From Bacillota bacterium (GTDB lineage: Bacteria; Bacillota; Desulfitobacteriia; Desulfitobacteriales; Desulfitobacteriaceae), in contig JAJZSC010000068.1 in assembly GCA_021849995.1 (NCBI GenBank), forward strand, positions 1-10,159: DNA of 10,159 nucleotides. The letters run 5' to 3'. Below are positions 1-8,531 of the stretch, in pieces; position 1 is the first letter of the stretch; each line of letters starts with the position of its first letter. The notes below the pieces were generated by a model, which saw only the letters and a list, made by a program, of their open reading frames with translations, had not been told where the DNA came from and did not search any database. A program made the position numbers and the translations under genes.

Positions 1-74
1 AACGACTTCTAAAAACATACCCTTTATCAGGTCGTTACAGCGTCAGCGGGAATTGCTGATATGTCTTCAGATTA
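1..74 (+). other. Sequence upstream of the pglX fragment, possible disrupted pglX reading frame
   Basis: The frame of the downstream PglX fragment is open from the window edge (base 3) to a TGA at 57-59, then reads on without a stop into the ATG at 75. Six sense codons (60-74 plus the ATG) separate the stop from the conserved KGG motif. The second frame is open from 2 to 91 and the third from 13 to 72. None of the short translations is clearly PglX, so a nonsense change, a nearby frameshift or a small deletion are all possible. A six-base inverted repeat (AACGAC at 1-6, GTCGTT at 31-36) is visible but may be chance. No ribosome-binding site precedes the ATG at 75. Confidence 0.4.
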
Positions 75-2630
75 ATGAAAGGCGGGCAATATGATAGATG
101 GCTCGGGCCAGAACAATGGTGCGTTAACTGGAGAGCAAATGGGGTTGCAACTAAACAAGTCGTAATAGAACGATACCCTTACCTTAACGGTAATTATACA
201 TGGAAAGTGAGAGACGAAGATTACTATTTTAAAAGCGGTATAACCTATACAAATGCCAGTTGCTGGGGTCTCGGGGCTAGAGCTATGGCTTCGGGCGTAA
301 TATTTGAAGATACTAGTCCCGCAATTTTTGCTGAAGACGGTTACAATGAATCTGTAATGGGGTTATTGAATACACGAACAGTGCGTTTATTAGCGCATGT
401 CATCAATCCAACTGTTCATATGCAAAGCGGAGACACGCAAAGTATTCCGCTTCCTATTCAAAACAACAAGTCTATAAATGAAAATGTTCTTTGTTGTGTC
501 GAAGCAAAAAGAAACATACTCAAAAAAACTGTAAATACATATCATTTCGATGTTTCATCTTCAAACAAGGAGACATTACTAAGCACTATAAACAAAACAA
601 TTTGTGACAAGTTATTAGACGGCTGTTTGCTCTCAATAGCAGAGGCAAATATTGAAAAATTGGCCTTTGAAAGTTATGGACTATCATCTTATGGCGTCGA
701 CACGATTATAAATGAAACCAATCCTATACCAGGGCTGCTACCAGTTATCAAAGGAATAGATGACTTATCTAGTATTAATTTTAAATATCCAGAATTGTTA
801 AAAAATATTGCTTTGCCAACGAATTATATTGAGCTTGGCGAGAATCAGATCAACGACATTCGTAATAAAATAATTGAATCATACAAACTAGGATCAGGAT
901 CTGTTGATGTCGAATCTGATTCTGACATTGAAAACAACGAAAAAGATGACGACGATAACCAACTTGAAGCTAAGTTAATTTTCCCCTCTGAATCATTGAT
1001 TGCGGAATTATCAATTGTTGCTGGAGTAAACCCAGTTTCAACTTACAATATAATTGAAAAGTTACTTAATGAAAATAAAATACAATGTTCCACGGAAAGT
1101 CAATCCATAGCATCAGATTTGATGTCAACCACCATTCTTCGTTCGCTTGGTCATCTATGGCCTAAGCAAATCGAGGCCAATGAACAACCACCTACATGGG
1201 CCGACGAGGACGGAGTTATCCCACTAACAGAAGATTGCGGCGAAAAAACACTTCTCGTGCGTATCCGTGAAAGGATAATTGATGAGTTTCCTGGGGGGAA
1301 TGTAAATTCCATTGAGCAAGAGTTTAGCGAAATACTTGGAACAAGCTTAGATAAGTGGCTTATTGGACCATTCTTCAAGCGCCATATTTCACAGTTCAAG
1401 AAGCGCCCAGTTGCCTGGCATATCCAAAGTAGCTCTACAATTACAACTGGCGGGCGTGCAAAAAGTTCTCGTTCTAGCGTCAATAGCCCTGCATTTGCAG
1501 CTTTAATCTATTATCAAAAGATTGGATACACGACCATTCTGGATATTCGTAAACTCTATGTTGATAAACTTCGAATTAGCTATGAAACTGAGCTACGTAC
1601 TTTAGAGGGGAACAATCAACCGACTCTGGAACAATCATCTCGCAAGATTAAACTTGAGAATTGGATCGATGAATTGAAGGTTCTGGATAGAAAGTTAGAG
1701 AGGTTAGCCAATGAGGCCTTCGGGCCAGATAAGATGCGTGCAGTTCTCCGCCAGTACGCTATTAATGATGCCATGTTGTCACTTGTAGCCTGCTGGCTGA
1801 AACGTCTAGCCCAGACTGTTCAAACAGGTCCATTAAAATCATGGAAAGAAACTGCTGAACACACAGAATTACATAAGGATTTTCCCCAATGGTTGTCTGA
1901 TGCGACTGCACGTCTCGATCATTTTTGCAGTGACGTCGGGCCAAAAGCACCCGAGGAAAAGAAACTTTCTGTTGACCCCTCTTCTGCTGAACTTGCTCCC
2001 ATCATATCTTCTCATGCTGCAATAATGGTAAAAAACTCAATCGTTAAGGCATGTGATAGCTGGTGGAGGAAGTTTGACGAAGCAGTTCTCCTCCCAGTGC
2101 GACAAAAAATTGGTGAGACCGATGATAAGGCTAACCTACTAGAAGAAGAGCGAGATCTTCCAGGTTGCCCGACATCAAGAAAAATGGAGATTGAAAGACT
2201 TCTTAAACAATTGAAGGCTGATATTAAGGGGTTAAAAAATGAACTTTCTGAAAAAACAGAAAAAGCAAAAATAATTCGCAGGGAAATGGAATCATGGCAG
2301 TGCAAGGAAGCAGCGTTATGGGAAGGATGGTTGGCAACACAACCTTTATTCGACAAGTTTGCCCAATTGGATGTGACAAAGGCTGCTCCTTCAACGATAG
2401 CTGAATTTATTGCTCAAGAGAGCGCTTATTATCCAGATATTAACGACGGGGTTCGAGTAAATATTGCGCCTCTACAAAAGGCAGGTTTACTTGCAGCAGA
2501 TGTTATTGCCTCCAAGGATCTAGACAAGGCTATTTCTGATCGAGCCGATTGGCGTGCAGACGAGCGCCGCTGGTGTCGAGAAGGAAAGTTACCACAGCCA
2601 GGTTGGTGGAAGGCTGAGGTGACCAAATGA
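75..2630 (+). CDS. pglX: BREX adenine-specific DNA methyltransferase PglX, C-terminal part (N-terminal catalytic region not in this frame)
   Basis: PglX is the BREX site-specific N6-adenine methyltransferase that marks host DNA and is needed for discrimination of phage DNA. This 851-residue frame matches its C-terminal portion. It opens with the KGG...WLG...VNW signature (residues 2-19) found mid-protein in PglX, next to the target-recognition region, and continues with YFKSGITY (51-58) and NPTVHMQSGDTQSIPLP (111-127). An acidic linker lies near 272-300, an FKKRPVAW motif at 441-448, and a basic coiled-coil-like helix near 700-745. The C-terminus has the DGVRVNIAPLQKAGLLA and RRWCREGKLPQPGWW motifs of large PglX-type proteins. 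No NPPY catalytic motif or SAM-binding motif is present, so this piece alone should not methylate. The methionine at 75 has no Shine-Dalgarno site, and the same frame has a stop at 57-59. The gene overlaps pglZ by ATGA. Bases about 181-1080 are much more AT-rich than the rest. The family call is firm; whether the gene is intact through recoding or rejoining, or dead, is open. Confidence 0.85.
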   Translation: MKGGQYDRWLGPEQWCVNWRANGVATKQVVIERYPYLNGNYTWKVRDEDYYFKSGITYTNASCWGLGARAMASGVIFEDTSPAIFAEDGYNESVMGLLNTRTVRLLAHVINPTVHMQSGDTQSIPLPIQNNKSINENVLCCVEAKRNILKKTVNTYHFDVSSSNKETLLSTINKTICDKLLDGCLLSIAEANIEKLAFESYGLSSYGVDTIINETNPIPGLLPVIKGIDDLSSINFKYPELLKNIALPTNYIELGENQINDIRNKIIESYKLGSGSVDVESDSDIENNEKDDDDNQLEAKLIFPSESLIAELSIVAGVNPVSTYNIIEKLLNENKIQCSTESQSIASDLMSTTILRSLGHLWPKQIEANEQPPTWADEDGVIPLTEDCGEKTLLVRIRERIIDEFPGGNVNSIEQEFSEILGTSLDKWLIGPFFKRHISQFKKRPVAWHIQSSSTITTGGRAKSSRSSVNSPAFAALIYYQKIGYTTILDIRKLYVDKLRISYETELRTLEGNNQPTLEQSSRKIKLENWIDELKVLDRKLERLANEAFGPDKMRAVLRQYAINDAMLSLVACWLKRLAQTVQTGPLKSWKETAEHTELHKDFPQWLSDATARLDHFCSDVGPKAPEEKKLSVDPSSAELAPIISSHAAIMVKNSIVKACDSWWRKFDEAVLLPVRQKIGETDDKANLLEEERDLPGCPTSRKMEIERLLKQLKADIKGLKNELSEKTEKAKIIRREMESWQCKEAALWEGWLATQPLFDKFAQLDVTKAAPSTIAEFIAQESAYYPDINDGVRVNIAPLQKAGLLAADVIASKDLDKAISDRADWRADERRWCREGKLPQPGWWKAEVTK

Positions 2631-5176
2631 GTTCTATGCTCTCTACAGATACTTTTCGTTCGTGGTTACGAAGTGAAATTCTAAAAGTCCTCCAGAAAAA
2701 GACATCACATCCGCCATTTATCATCTGGTGCGACCCTTCAGGTGTATGGAAGGAGCTTCTTCAAAAAGCAGCCGAAGCTGATACTTTTGAACTTTGGGCT
2801 GATGAGATCCATGAATTACTACTACGGGAAAAGTTTTGTTCAACACCACGGGCTGCACGGGTTATTTGGTTGCCGGTAACTCGTGATGAAATCACCTATT
2901 TCAAGGTTTTCGAACTTCAAGCAGAATCCGTAATGGAGATGAGCTTAATAACCGCATTGAGCAATTTCGGTGTGGAAGTGCCTTCCGATCAGGCTGTGAC
3001 ACTGGAGCCTTTTCTTCCTTCACATGCCAAAGAGTGGCTTGATTACCCCCTACAACACTGGAAAGACAATCTCTCAAAAGGGCAAGTTAAAACCTCGCTA
3101 GTTGACGACGATCACTTTCTTGTTGCTTTAGCCTCAGTAGGGACTTCTCTTGATACCATCATAACCGAAGATCGCGTCTCCGTATTAAGTCGAAGGGCAG
3201 TTGAAGATTTTGGACTCCCTCCGCTCCCAGAGTTAAAGGGTGATAACGGCTTCCCTGGTCTTGCTGATACTGATGCCTGGAGGCAACAGGCCGTTGCGTC
3301 ACTTTTGGTTACTGATGCCTCAATAAAGCACCCTATGAATGTTCCAGGTGATAAAGAGAAGATTATTGCCACCGGAGCTTCGCGTGAGCAGGCAATGAAG
3401 TTGCTGACACGCTGGCAAAAACAAATAGATCTAGTCGAGTCCTTTGAGACGCTAGCTGTCAAGGCAGATGCGTTGACTACGTTACAGTATTGGGCCAAGG
3501 GCCTTGATCAGCTCCCACTTGCTTGTAATTCTCCCTGCATTGAATTCACGCTTTTTCAGAATGAGGTGGAGAGTCTGGCAAAGTTGGGATCGTTTGATGA
3601 TCTTGCGACCAAGCTGGAGAGTAAAATCCCCGGCTACCAATCCCATGCACAGGGGTATTGGGGAAGTCGTGCAGTGAGTCGGGTGCCATGGGATAAATTA
3701 CTGAAACTAGCAAAGATGGCTTCGCTCTTAAAAGAATATGCTTTAATTGAAAACAGTTGGAAAACTACATCCGATTCCGTTGATTGGTTTACAACGAAAG
3801 GCTGGGAAGTAGACCAGGTCGGAGAAGAGTTGTTCAGAGAGAATGTCGATCTGGGTGAAGGTCTGATTACAATAAGAGGTAAATTGAGAAAGGCATACTC
3901 TCGCCATCTTGACCGTACCAATCAGAAGTTTTCTGATCTTGTTGCCAATTCAGGCATTGATTCAATTCAACTCCCATTTGCGGGTGATGTTATTACTCCT
4001 GTTGTTGAAAAAGCCTCAAGCAAAGACCCTGTAGCAATATTAATTCTGGATGCTTGCCGTTATGACTTGGGATGTAGGCTTGCCGCTCTGATGAATCAGG
4101 GAGAGCCTACAAAACGAGCAACTATCAAACAGGCAATGGCTCCAGTACCATCCATAACTGCATTGGGTATGCCGTTCGCTCTCCCTGGTATTTCCTCACA
4201 CCTCAGTGTTGATTTAACGGGATCACCGGCAAATTGGCGCATCACAGCTCAAGGCTTCCTTGGTGACCTTTCTGTCGCTTCAAAACGACAGGAGTGGTTG
4301 CAGAAAAACTTTAAACTGAAAGACAGTGCGTTCCTCTCAGTCGAACATGTCATAGACCACGATTCTATTGAGCAGATTGGTTCAAAAGCGCTGGGCAAGC
4401 TAGTTTTTGTCATTGGTGACGATCTTGACGATCATGACGGGAGCTTGAAGCCTTTTGGGCTGGATCAAGTATTAGAGCGATATGCACGTGCGATCAGACG
4501 GCTTCGGTCTGCTGGGTACTCTACGGTTGCAGTTGTGACTGATCACGGTTTTTTCCATTGGGAACCGGATGCTGACGAAGTGCAACCTAAACCGTCGGGA
4601 GATATCCTTTGGTCGTCAAGGAGGGCAATAGCTGGTCACAATCTCAAGCATCCTGCAGCAATCGCCTGCACGGTGACAAAGAGTGAAATAGAATGTTCCA
4701 TCCCCCGGAGTATCAGCGCATTTAAAACATACGGGGGGCTGGGGTTTTTCCATGGTGGTGCGACGCTTCAGGAAATAGTAACCCCCGTCGTTATCGTTCA
4801 ATGGCCCAAGAAAGCACAAAAAATTGGTGCGGTGATTAAGCCCGTCACGCAGCTTGTATCACTCACTCAAAAAATTGATATAGGCCCTTCCGCTGCTCAG
4901 GCTGAACTTTTCGGGGCGGTGGATGAAAATCTTCTATCTCGTCGGGTTGTAATAAAGATATCAGACCCTGCTTCAGGGAAAGTGCTGTTTCGTTCAAAAT
5001 CGAATGTTCTTGTTGAGCCGGGCGGAACGATACAATCCGTAGAGGTTGTGAAAGTAGATGGAGCTGAGGCGAAAGTCGGAGCAAAGCTTGATATCGTTTT
5101 ACTTGATTCTGACGACGAGGAAGTGCTGGACTCTAAACAAATCGATTTGAAAATAGAATTGGACGAATGGTTTTAA
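2627..5176 (+). CDS. pglZ: BREX alkaline-phosphatase-fold protein PglZ
   Basis: PglZ is a core protein of all BREX types, with an alkaline-phosphatase-superfamily domain, and is required for BREX activity. In some systems it has been reported to act as a metal-dependent nuclease. At 849 residues this copy has the usual BREX-1 length. Visible motifs, in order, are ILILDACRYD with the metal-ligand candidate D475, PSITALGMP with S509 and T511 at the expected nucleophile position, GDDLDDHD at 597-604, VTDHGFF with D639 and H640, and FHGGATLQEIVTPVV at 708-722. These are the hallmark PglZ metal-site and C-terminal signatures, and none looks broken. The ATG at 2627 overlaps the pglX stop and follows a GAGGTGA Shine-Dalgarno site at about 2616-2622 inside pglX, which supports this start and coupled translation. 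The region after about 730 lacks an obvious catalytic motif and is probably a beta-rich C-terminal domain. Confidence 0.95.
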   Translation: MSSMLSTDTFRSWLRSEILKVLQKKTSHPPFIIWCDPSGVWKELLQKAAEADTFELWADEIHELLLREKFCSTPRAARVIWLPVTRDEITYFKVFELQAESVMEMSLITALSNFGVEVPSDQAVTLEPFLPSHAKEWLDYPLQHWKDNLSKGQVKTSLVDDDHFLVALASVGTSLDTIITEDRVSVLSRRAVEDFGLPPLPELKGDNGFPGLADTDAWRQQAVASLLVTDASIKHPMNVPGDKEKIIATGASREQAMKLLTRWQKQIDLVESFETLAVKADALTTLQYWAKGLDQLPLACNSPCIEFTLFQNEVESLAKLGSFDDLATKLESKIPGYQSHAQGYWGSRAVSRVPWDKLLKLAKMASLLKEYALIENSWKTTSDSVDWFTTKGWEVDQVGEELFRENVDLGEGLITIRGKLRKAYSRHLDRTNQKFSDLVANSGIDSIQLPFAGDVITPVVEKASSKDPVAILILDACRYDLGCRLAALMNQGEPTKRATIKQAMAPVPSITALGMPFALPGISSHLSVDLTGSPANWRITAQGFLGDLSVASKRQEWLQKNFKLKDSAFLSVEHVIDHDSIEQIGSKALGKLVFVIGDDLDDHDGSLKPFGLDQVLERYARAIRRLRSAGYSTVAVVTDHGFFHWEPDADEVQPKPSGDILWSSRRAIAGHNLKHPAAIACTVTKSEIECSIPRSISAFKTYGGLGFFHGGATLQEIVTPVVIVQWPKKAQKIGAVIKPVTQLVSLTQKIDIGPSAAQAELFGAVDENLLSRRVVIKISDPASGKVLFRSKSNVLVEPGGTIQSVEVVKVDGAEAKVGAKLDIVLLDSDDEEVLDSKQIDLKIELDEWF

Positions 5177-5180
5177 GGAG
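5175..5180 (+). promoter_or_regulatory. Ribosome-binding site that sets the brxL start
   Basis: AAGGAG overlaps the pglZ TAA stop (5174-5176) and sits seven bases before the ATG at 5188. It is the strongest Shine-Dalgarno site in the operon and argues that the seven extra codons from the ATG at 5167 are not translated. The overlap also suggests that ribosomes finishing pglZ re-initiate on brxL. Confidence 0.8.
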
Positions 5181-5187
5181 AGACAAC

Positions 5188-7263
5188 ATGGATCAGCCCA
5201 TAGTGCTGGATGATCTGGACAATAAACTAGCCGCTGCGTTTCCAGGGCGCATTGTTAGAAAAGATCTGGTTAAGAAACTGAAGGTAGGTTTCAATATTCC
5301 AGTATACGTATTGGAGTACCTACTCGGAAAGTATTGCTCGACTACTAATGAAGAGGAAATACAGGCCGGTCTTGAACAAGTAAAAGGTGCAATTGCCGAG
5401 AGAATTGTCAAAGGGGATCAGTCAGAGCTGGTTAAAGCTCGATTGCAGCGTACAGGATCGCAAAAACTGATTGACCTTGTGACAGTTACATTTGACGAAA
5501 AGGTCCAAGGTGGAAAGTTCTGGGCTCGCCTTGCCACATGTGGACTGGATAAGGTTCACATTGGTCACGATATTGTGCATAAGCATGAACGCCTGCTGAC
5601 TGGCGGAGTATGGGCAAATGTCGAGTTAGTGTACGACGACAGTATCGGCAATGATGGAGCAATCCGACCGTTTGTTCTGCATCGGCTGTCTCCGATTCAA
5701 ATTGCCAGTGCTAATTTCGATGAATTTCTCGAAGGGCGTAGCCGATTCAGTCGGGATGAATGGATAGATGTATTACTTCGATCTATGGGGTATGAACCGC
5801 AACATCCTGATTTTTCGATACGGCGAAAGCTTCTCTATTTGTTGCGTCTTATCCCAATGGTTGAGAGGAATTATAACCTGATCGAACTTGGACCTCGCGG
5901 GACCGGTAAATCTTTCGTGTACAGAGAGATATCGCCCTATGTAATGCTTCTTTCCGGTGGGCAAGGAGGAGTGCCTGACCTCTTTGGCTGGAAAAACCGT
6001 AAGGATAAGCCGGGCCTTGTTCTAAAATTTGACATGGTTGCATTCGATGAAGTTGCGGGACCAAACTTCAAATCTGAAGGCGACAAGCAGATGTACAAAG
6101 GCTATATGGAGCAAGGCTCTTTTTCGCGTGGTGATGATAAAGGAACTCTTTCAGCCGATGCCGGTATAGTCTTCAATGGCAACTTGGACGGCGATGTGGA
6201 AACCACAGCTCGTATTTCTCATCTGTTCTGCGCTCTTCCAGATACGATTCGCAATGACATGGCTTTTCATGACCGTTGGCACGCCTATCTTCCCGGGTGG
6301 GAAATGCCAAAAATGCAACCAGACTATTTTACCTCCCATATGGGCTTTATCTCAGATTATCTTGCCGAAATATTTCATTCTGAATTGCGTAAGCGTAACT
6401 TTACCGATTCGTTTGATTGGTTCTTTGCTCTGGGAAGCCATGTCGAAGAGCGTGATCGCAAAGCGATTGCAAAGACGGTTTCCGGATTCGTCAAACTCTT
6501 ACATCCTGATGGTAAGTGTACCGAAGACGAAATCCAGGAGTACCTGGCTTTTGCGATAGAGCTACGTCGCAGGGTGAAAGAACAGCTTAAGCGTATGGGG
6601 GGAATTGAATACTCCAAAGTCAACCTGTCGTATATCGACAAGAGTAGCGGTCAGGAAACTTTTATCAGTTGTAAAGAACTGGGCTCAACTCAGATTATTC
6701 CGGACGGCCCGCTTTCGCCTGGAGATTTGTTCACCGTAGGATTTGATCCTAACGAAGGGCGGTATTCACTATACCGAATTCAGATTTCAGCGGTTCCAGG
6801 TGGGCATCGTTTCAATGTAGTCGGTACCGCAGGTAAAGGAATTAAGGAAAGTGCGCGCATGGCGTACGATTATTTCAAAGCCAATGCCCGTAAAATGGGC
6901 ATTGACCGGGATATAAGTTCATATGACATAAATATTCAGGTTATGAGCCTGATGCAGGGCAAAGACGCCAACGATTTAGGCGTAGCATTCTACATCGGTT
7001 TAATATCATCGATGCTGGGTCGACCTATAGCTGGCGGTTTGGTGATCTTAGGGCAAATGAGTATTCATGGGGTATTAAGTCGTGTTGAAGGGTTGGGAGA
7101 CAAGCTAAGAATTGCTATGGATGCTGGTGCAAAAAGGGTCATGTTCCCTACAGAGAACAGACGAGATTTTGCTGAATTACCCGCTGAGATCATCGACAAA
7201 TTGCAGATTGATTTCTATAGCGATCCATCACAGGCAGCATTCAAGGCGTTGGTTGAGAGCTAA
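5188..7263 (+). CDS. brxL: BREX-1 AAA+ ATPase with Lon-like C-terminal domain, BrxL
   Basis: BrxL is the type 1 (and type 4) BREX effector-like component, an AAA+ ATPase related to Lon and MCM-type helicases. It is dispensable for methylation but needed for phage exclusion in several systems. I place the start at ATG 5188 (691 residues) because AAGGAG at 5175-5180 lies seven bases upstream; the in-frame ATG at 5167 falls within pglZ and has no such site. The Walker A motif is GPRGTGKS at 235-242, and the Walker B region FDMVAFDEV (281-289) has D287 and E288. The C-terminal portion, from about residue 560, aligns by eye with the Lon protease domain (GKDANDLGVA, then MSIHGVL and GAKRVMFPTENRRD). 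The Lon catalytic serine position appears to be D596 and the catalytic lysine position G637, so peptidase activity is doubtful. The length matches the family, and the position directly after pglZ is the standard BREX-1 order. Confidence 0.95.
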   Translation: MDQPIVLDDLDNKLAAAFPGRIVRKDLVKKLKVGFNIPVYVLEYLLGKYCSTTNEEEIQAGLEQVKGAIAERIVKGDQSELVKARLQRTGSQKLIDLVTVTFDEKVQGGKFWARLATCGLDKVHIGHDIVHKHERLLTGGVWANVELVYDDSIGNDGAIRPFVLHRLSPIQIASANFDEFLEGRSRFSRDEWIDVLLRSMGYEPQHPDFSIRRKLLYLLRLIPMVERNYNLIELGPRGTGKSFVYREISPYVMLLSGGQGGVPDLFGWKNRKDKPGLVLKFDMVAFDEVAGPNFKSEGDKQMYKGYMEQGSFSRGDDKGTLSADAGIVFNGNLDGDVETTARISHLFCALPDTIRNDMAFHDRWHAYLPGWEMPKMQPDYFTSHMGFISDYLAEIFHSELRKRNFTDSFDWFFALGSHVEERDRKAIAKTVSGFVKLLHPDGKCTEDEIQEYLAFAIELRRRVKEQLKRMGGIEYSKVNLSYIDKSSGQETFISCKELGSTQIIPDGPLSPGDLFTVGFDPNEGRYSLYRIQISAVPGGHRFNVVGTAGKGIKESARMAYDYFKANARKMGIDRDISSYDINIQVMSLMQGKDANDLGVAFYIGLISSMLGRPIAGGLVILGQMSIHGVLSRVEGLGDKLRIAMDAGAKRVMFPTENRRDFAELPAEIIDKLQIDFYSDPSQAAFKALVES

Positions 7264-7330
7264 TATTTATATAGAAATCCATTGCAGCAATTGAATCTGA
7301 CCACATCACTTTTTTGAGGACTTAAAAGAG

Positions 7331-8350
7331 ATGCCTGATCTTTTTGACCCCTATGCAATGGCGCCGGATCAAGTGTATACCAACATTAGGGATTTGGCGA
7401 AGTATGCACCATATAAGGCACATGCTGAAATGCTATGGAAGAACTTTGAGCCTCACGCTGATGCAGATTTTCTCGGTGAAGTACAGAGAGCATTTCATCA
7501 AAGATTCTGGGAGATGTACCTTGGAAATGTGCTCCTGAGCCTTGGACACGAGATAGGCTCCAGTCAAAAAAACCATGGTCCTGATCTCTATGTATCAAGA
7601 AAAGATGGCAAAATCTGGATGGAAGCTGTGGCAGCTAATCGTGGGAACGGAGTAGACGCACCAGCAGATCCTTACGAACGAATGGTAGAGGTTATGCCAG
7701 GGTTCAGAATTGACGCTGATGTTATTGATGGGGATGATGCATCAATTGGTGATGAAGAGCTGATGATTACATCGTCCGGCGTTCGATGTCGAATTGCAGT
7801 AAGAGGGTTCAATGAAGAGCCAATTTTGCTGCGCTACCACACAGCCATAGACGCTAAATTCAAAAAACATGGGAAATATTTAGAAGATAAAAGAGTCATG
7901 GCAAGTGATCCATATGTCATTGCATTAAATGGCGCTGGAATTCCACTGGATATGATGAAAGATGAAACCCCAAGGATTGTAAAAGCTTTGTTCGGTTTAG
8001 GAGATGATCAATTTTCAGTTGACGTGTCCACACTTGAAGTTACTGAAGCGACGTTTTCCATTAGGCGTGATATCACTAAAAAATCAGGCTATTCAGTCGC
8101 AATGGACATTTTTAACGATGATTCACATGAAGGTGTCAGTGCAATTCTTTATTCTACAGTCAATGTCGCTAACTATCCAAAACAAATAGGGGCAGATTTT
8201 GTCCTTGTTCATAACCCTTATGCTAAAAACCCCTTGCCGTGTGGTTACTTCAAGGTTGGAACTGAATATTTCGTTAGCGAAGCTGACCTGAAAATAGTTA
8301 AGCACGCAGATGTAGGTGCAGAAGAACCCAGCCAATTAGGTCAATCCTGA
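7331..8350 (+). CDS. Uncharacterised protein with PD-(D/E)xK nuclease-like motifs, probable BREX accessory
   Basis: I do not recognise a named family for this 339-residue protein. Its N-terminal third has the layout of a restriction-endonuclease-like fold. A helix with FHQRFWEMYLGNVLLSLGHE (55-74) carries E61, followed by GPDLYV with D85 and, after a beta turn, the strand KIWMEAVAA with E98. D85 and E98 are 12 residues apart, as in PD-(D/E)xK enzymes. The usual lysine two positions after the second acid is a valine (V100), so activity would require a variant site or a migrated lysine. The remaining two thirds are mixed and acidic, with no membrane segment or signal peptide. The ATG at 7331 is preceded by AAAAGAG and, further up, TGAGGA at 7315-7320, both modest ribosome-binding sites. 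The gene follows brxL by 67 bases on the same strand, so it may be cotranscribed with the BREX genes. A defence-linked DNA cleavage or recognition role is inference. Confidence 0.6.
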   Translation: MPDLFDPYAMAPDQVYTNIRDLAKYAPYKAHAEMLWKNFEPHADADFLGEVQRAFHQRFWEMYLGNVLLSLGHEIGSSQKNHGPDLYVSRKDGKIWMEAVAANRGNGVDAPADPYERMVEVMPGFRIDADVIDGDDASIGDEELMITSSGVRCRIAVRGFNEEPILLRYHTAIDAKFKKHGKYLEDKRVMASDPYVIALNGAGIPLDMMKDETPRIVKALFGLGDDQFSVDVSTLEVTEATFSIRRDITKKSGYSVAMDIFNDDSHEGVSAILYSTVNVANYPKQIGADFVLVHNPYAKNPLPCGYFKVGTEYFVSEADLKIVKHADVGAEEPSQLGQS

Positions 8351-8393
8351 CCAAAGTTTCGGCAGAGGATTGTATGTTGTGTTCACTTCTACT

Positions 8394-8416
8394 TCGATTG
8401 AAACAATTTTCAACGA
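8394..8416. other. Small inverted repeat downstream of the putative nuclease gene
   Basis: TTGAAA at 8398-8403 and TTTCAA at 8408-8413 form a six-base stem with a four-base loop. TCG and CGA extend it by three pairs past one bulged A. No thymine run follows, so it is not a convincing rho-independent terminator. The rest of the spacer 8351-8477 shows no gene and no clear promoter. Confidence 0.25.
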
Positions 8417-8477
8417 TACAGATAGTCCTCTATACGGAATGAGGCTCAATCCCTGAATTTGAAAGACAAGGTGTTTA

Positions 8478-8504
8478 TTGACTAGGTGGATAAATATATA
8501 AATT
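8478..8504 (+). repeat. IS630 left terminal inverted repeat
   Basis: This pairs imperfectly with 9565-9591 (18 of 27 positions). Shared blocks are TTG at the tip, GGTG, TAAA, ATAT and AAT. TTGACT at the tip also resembles a -35 box. No -10 box lies at the ideal 17-base spacing, only AT-rich sequence (8491-8505), so promoter function is uncertain. Confidence 0.6.
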
Positions 8505-8531
8505 TCGAACAGATTGTGGTAGAGTCTTTTC

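Noticed and set aside
1151..1483. A 110-codon minus-strand frame inside pglX
   Set aside because: It is antisense to a conserved part of pglX and has no recognisable motif.
5167..5187. Seven-codon N-terminal extension of BrxL from the ATG at 5167
   Set aside because: No ribosome-binding site precedes it, it lies inside pglZ, and a strong Shine-Dalgarno site serves the ATG at 5188.
6176..6559. A 127-codon plus-strand frame inside brxL
   Set aside because: It overlaps the well-supported AAA+ domain of BrxL in another frame and shows no family motif or ribosome-binding site.
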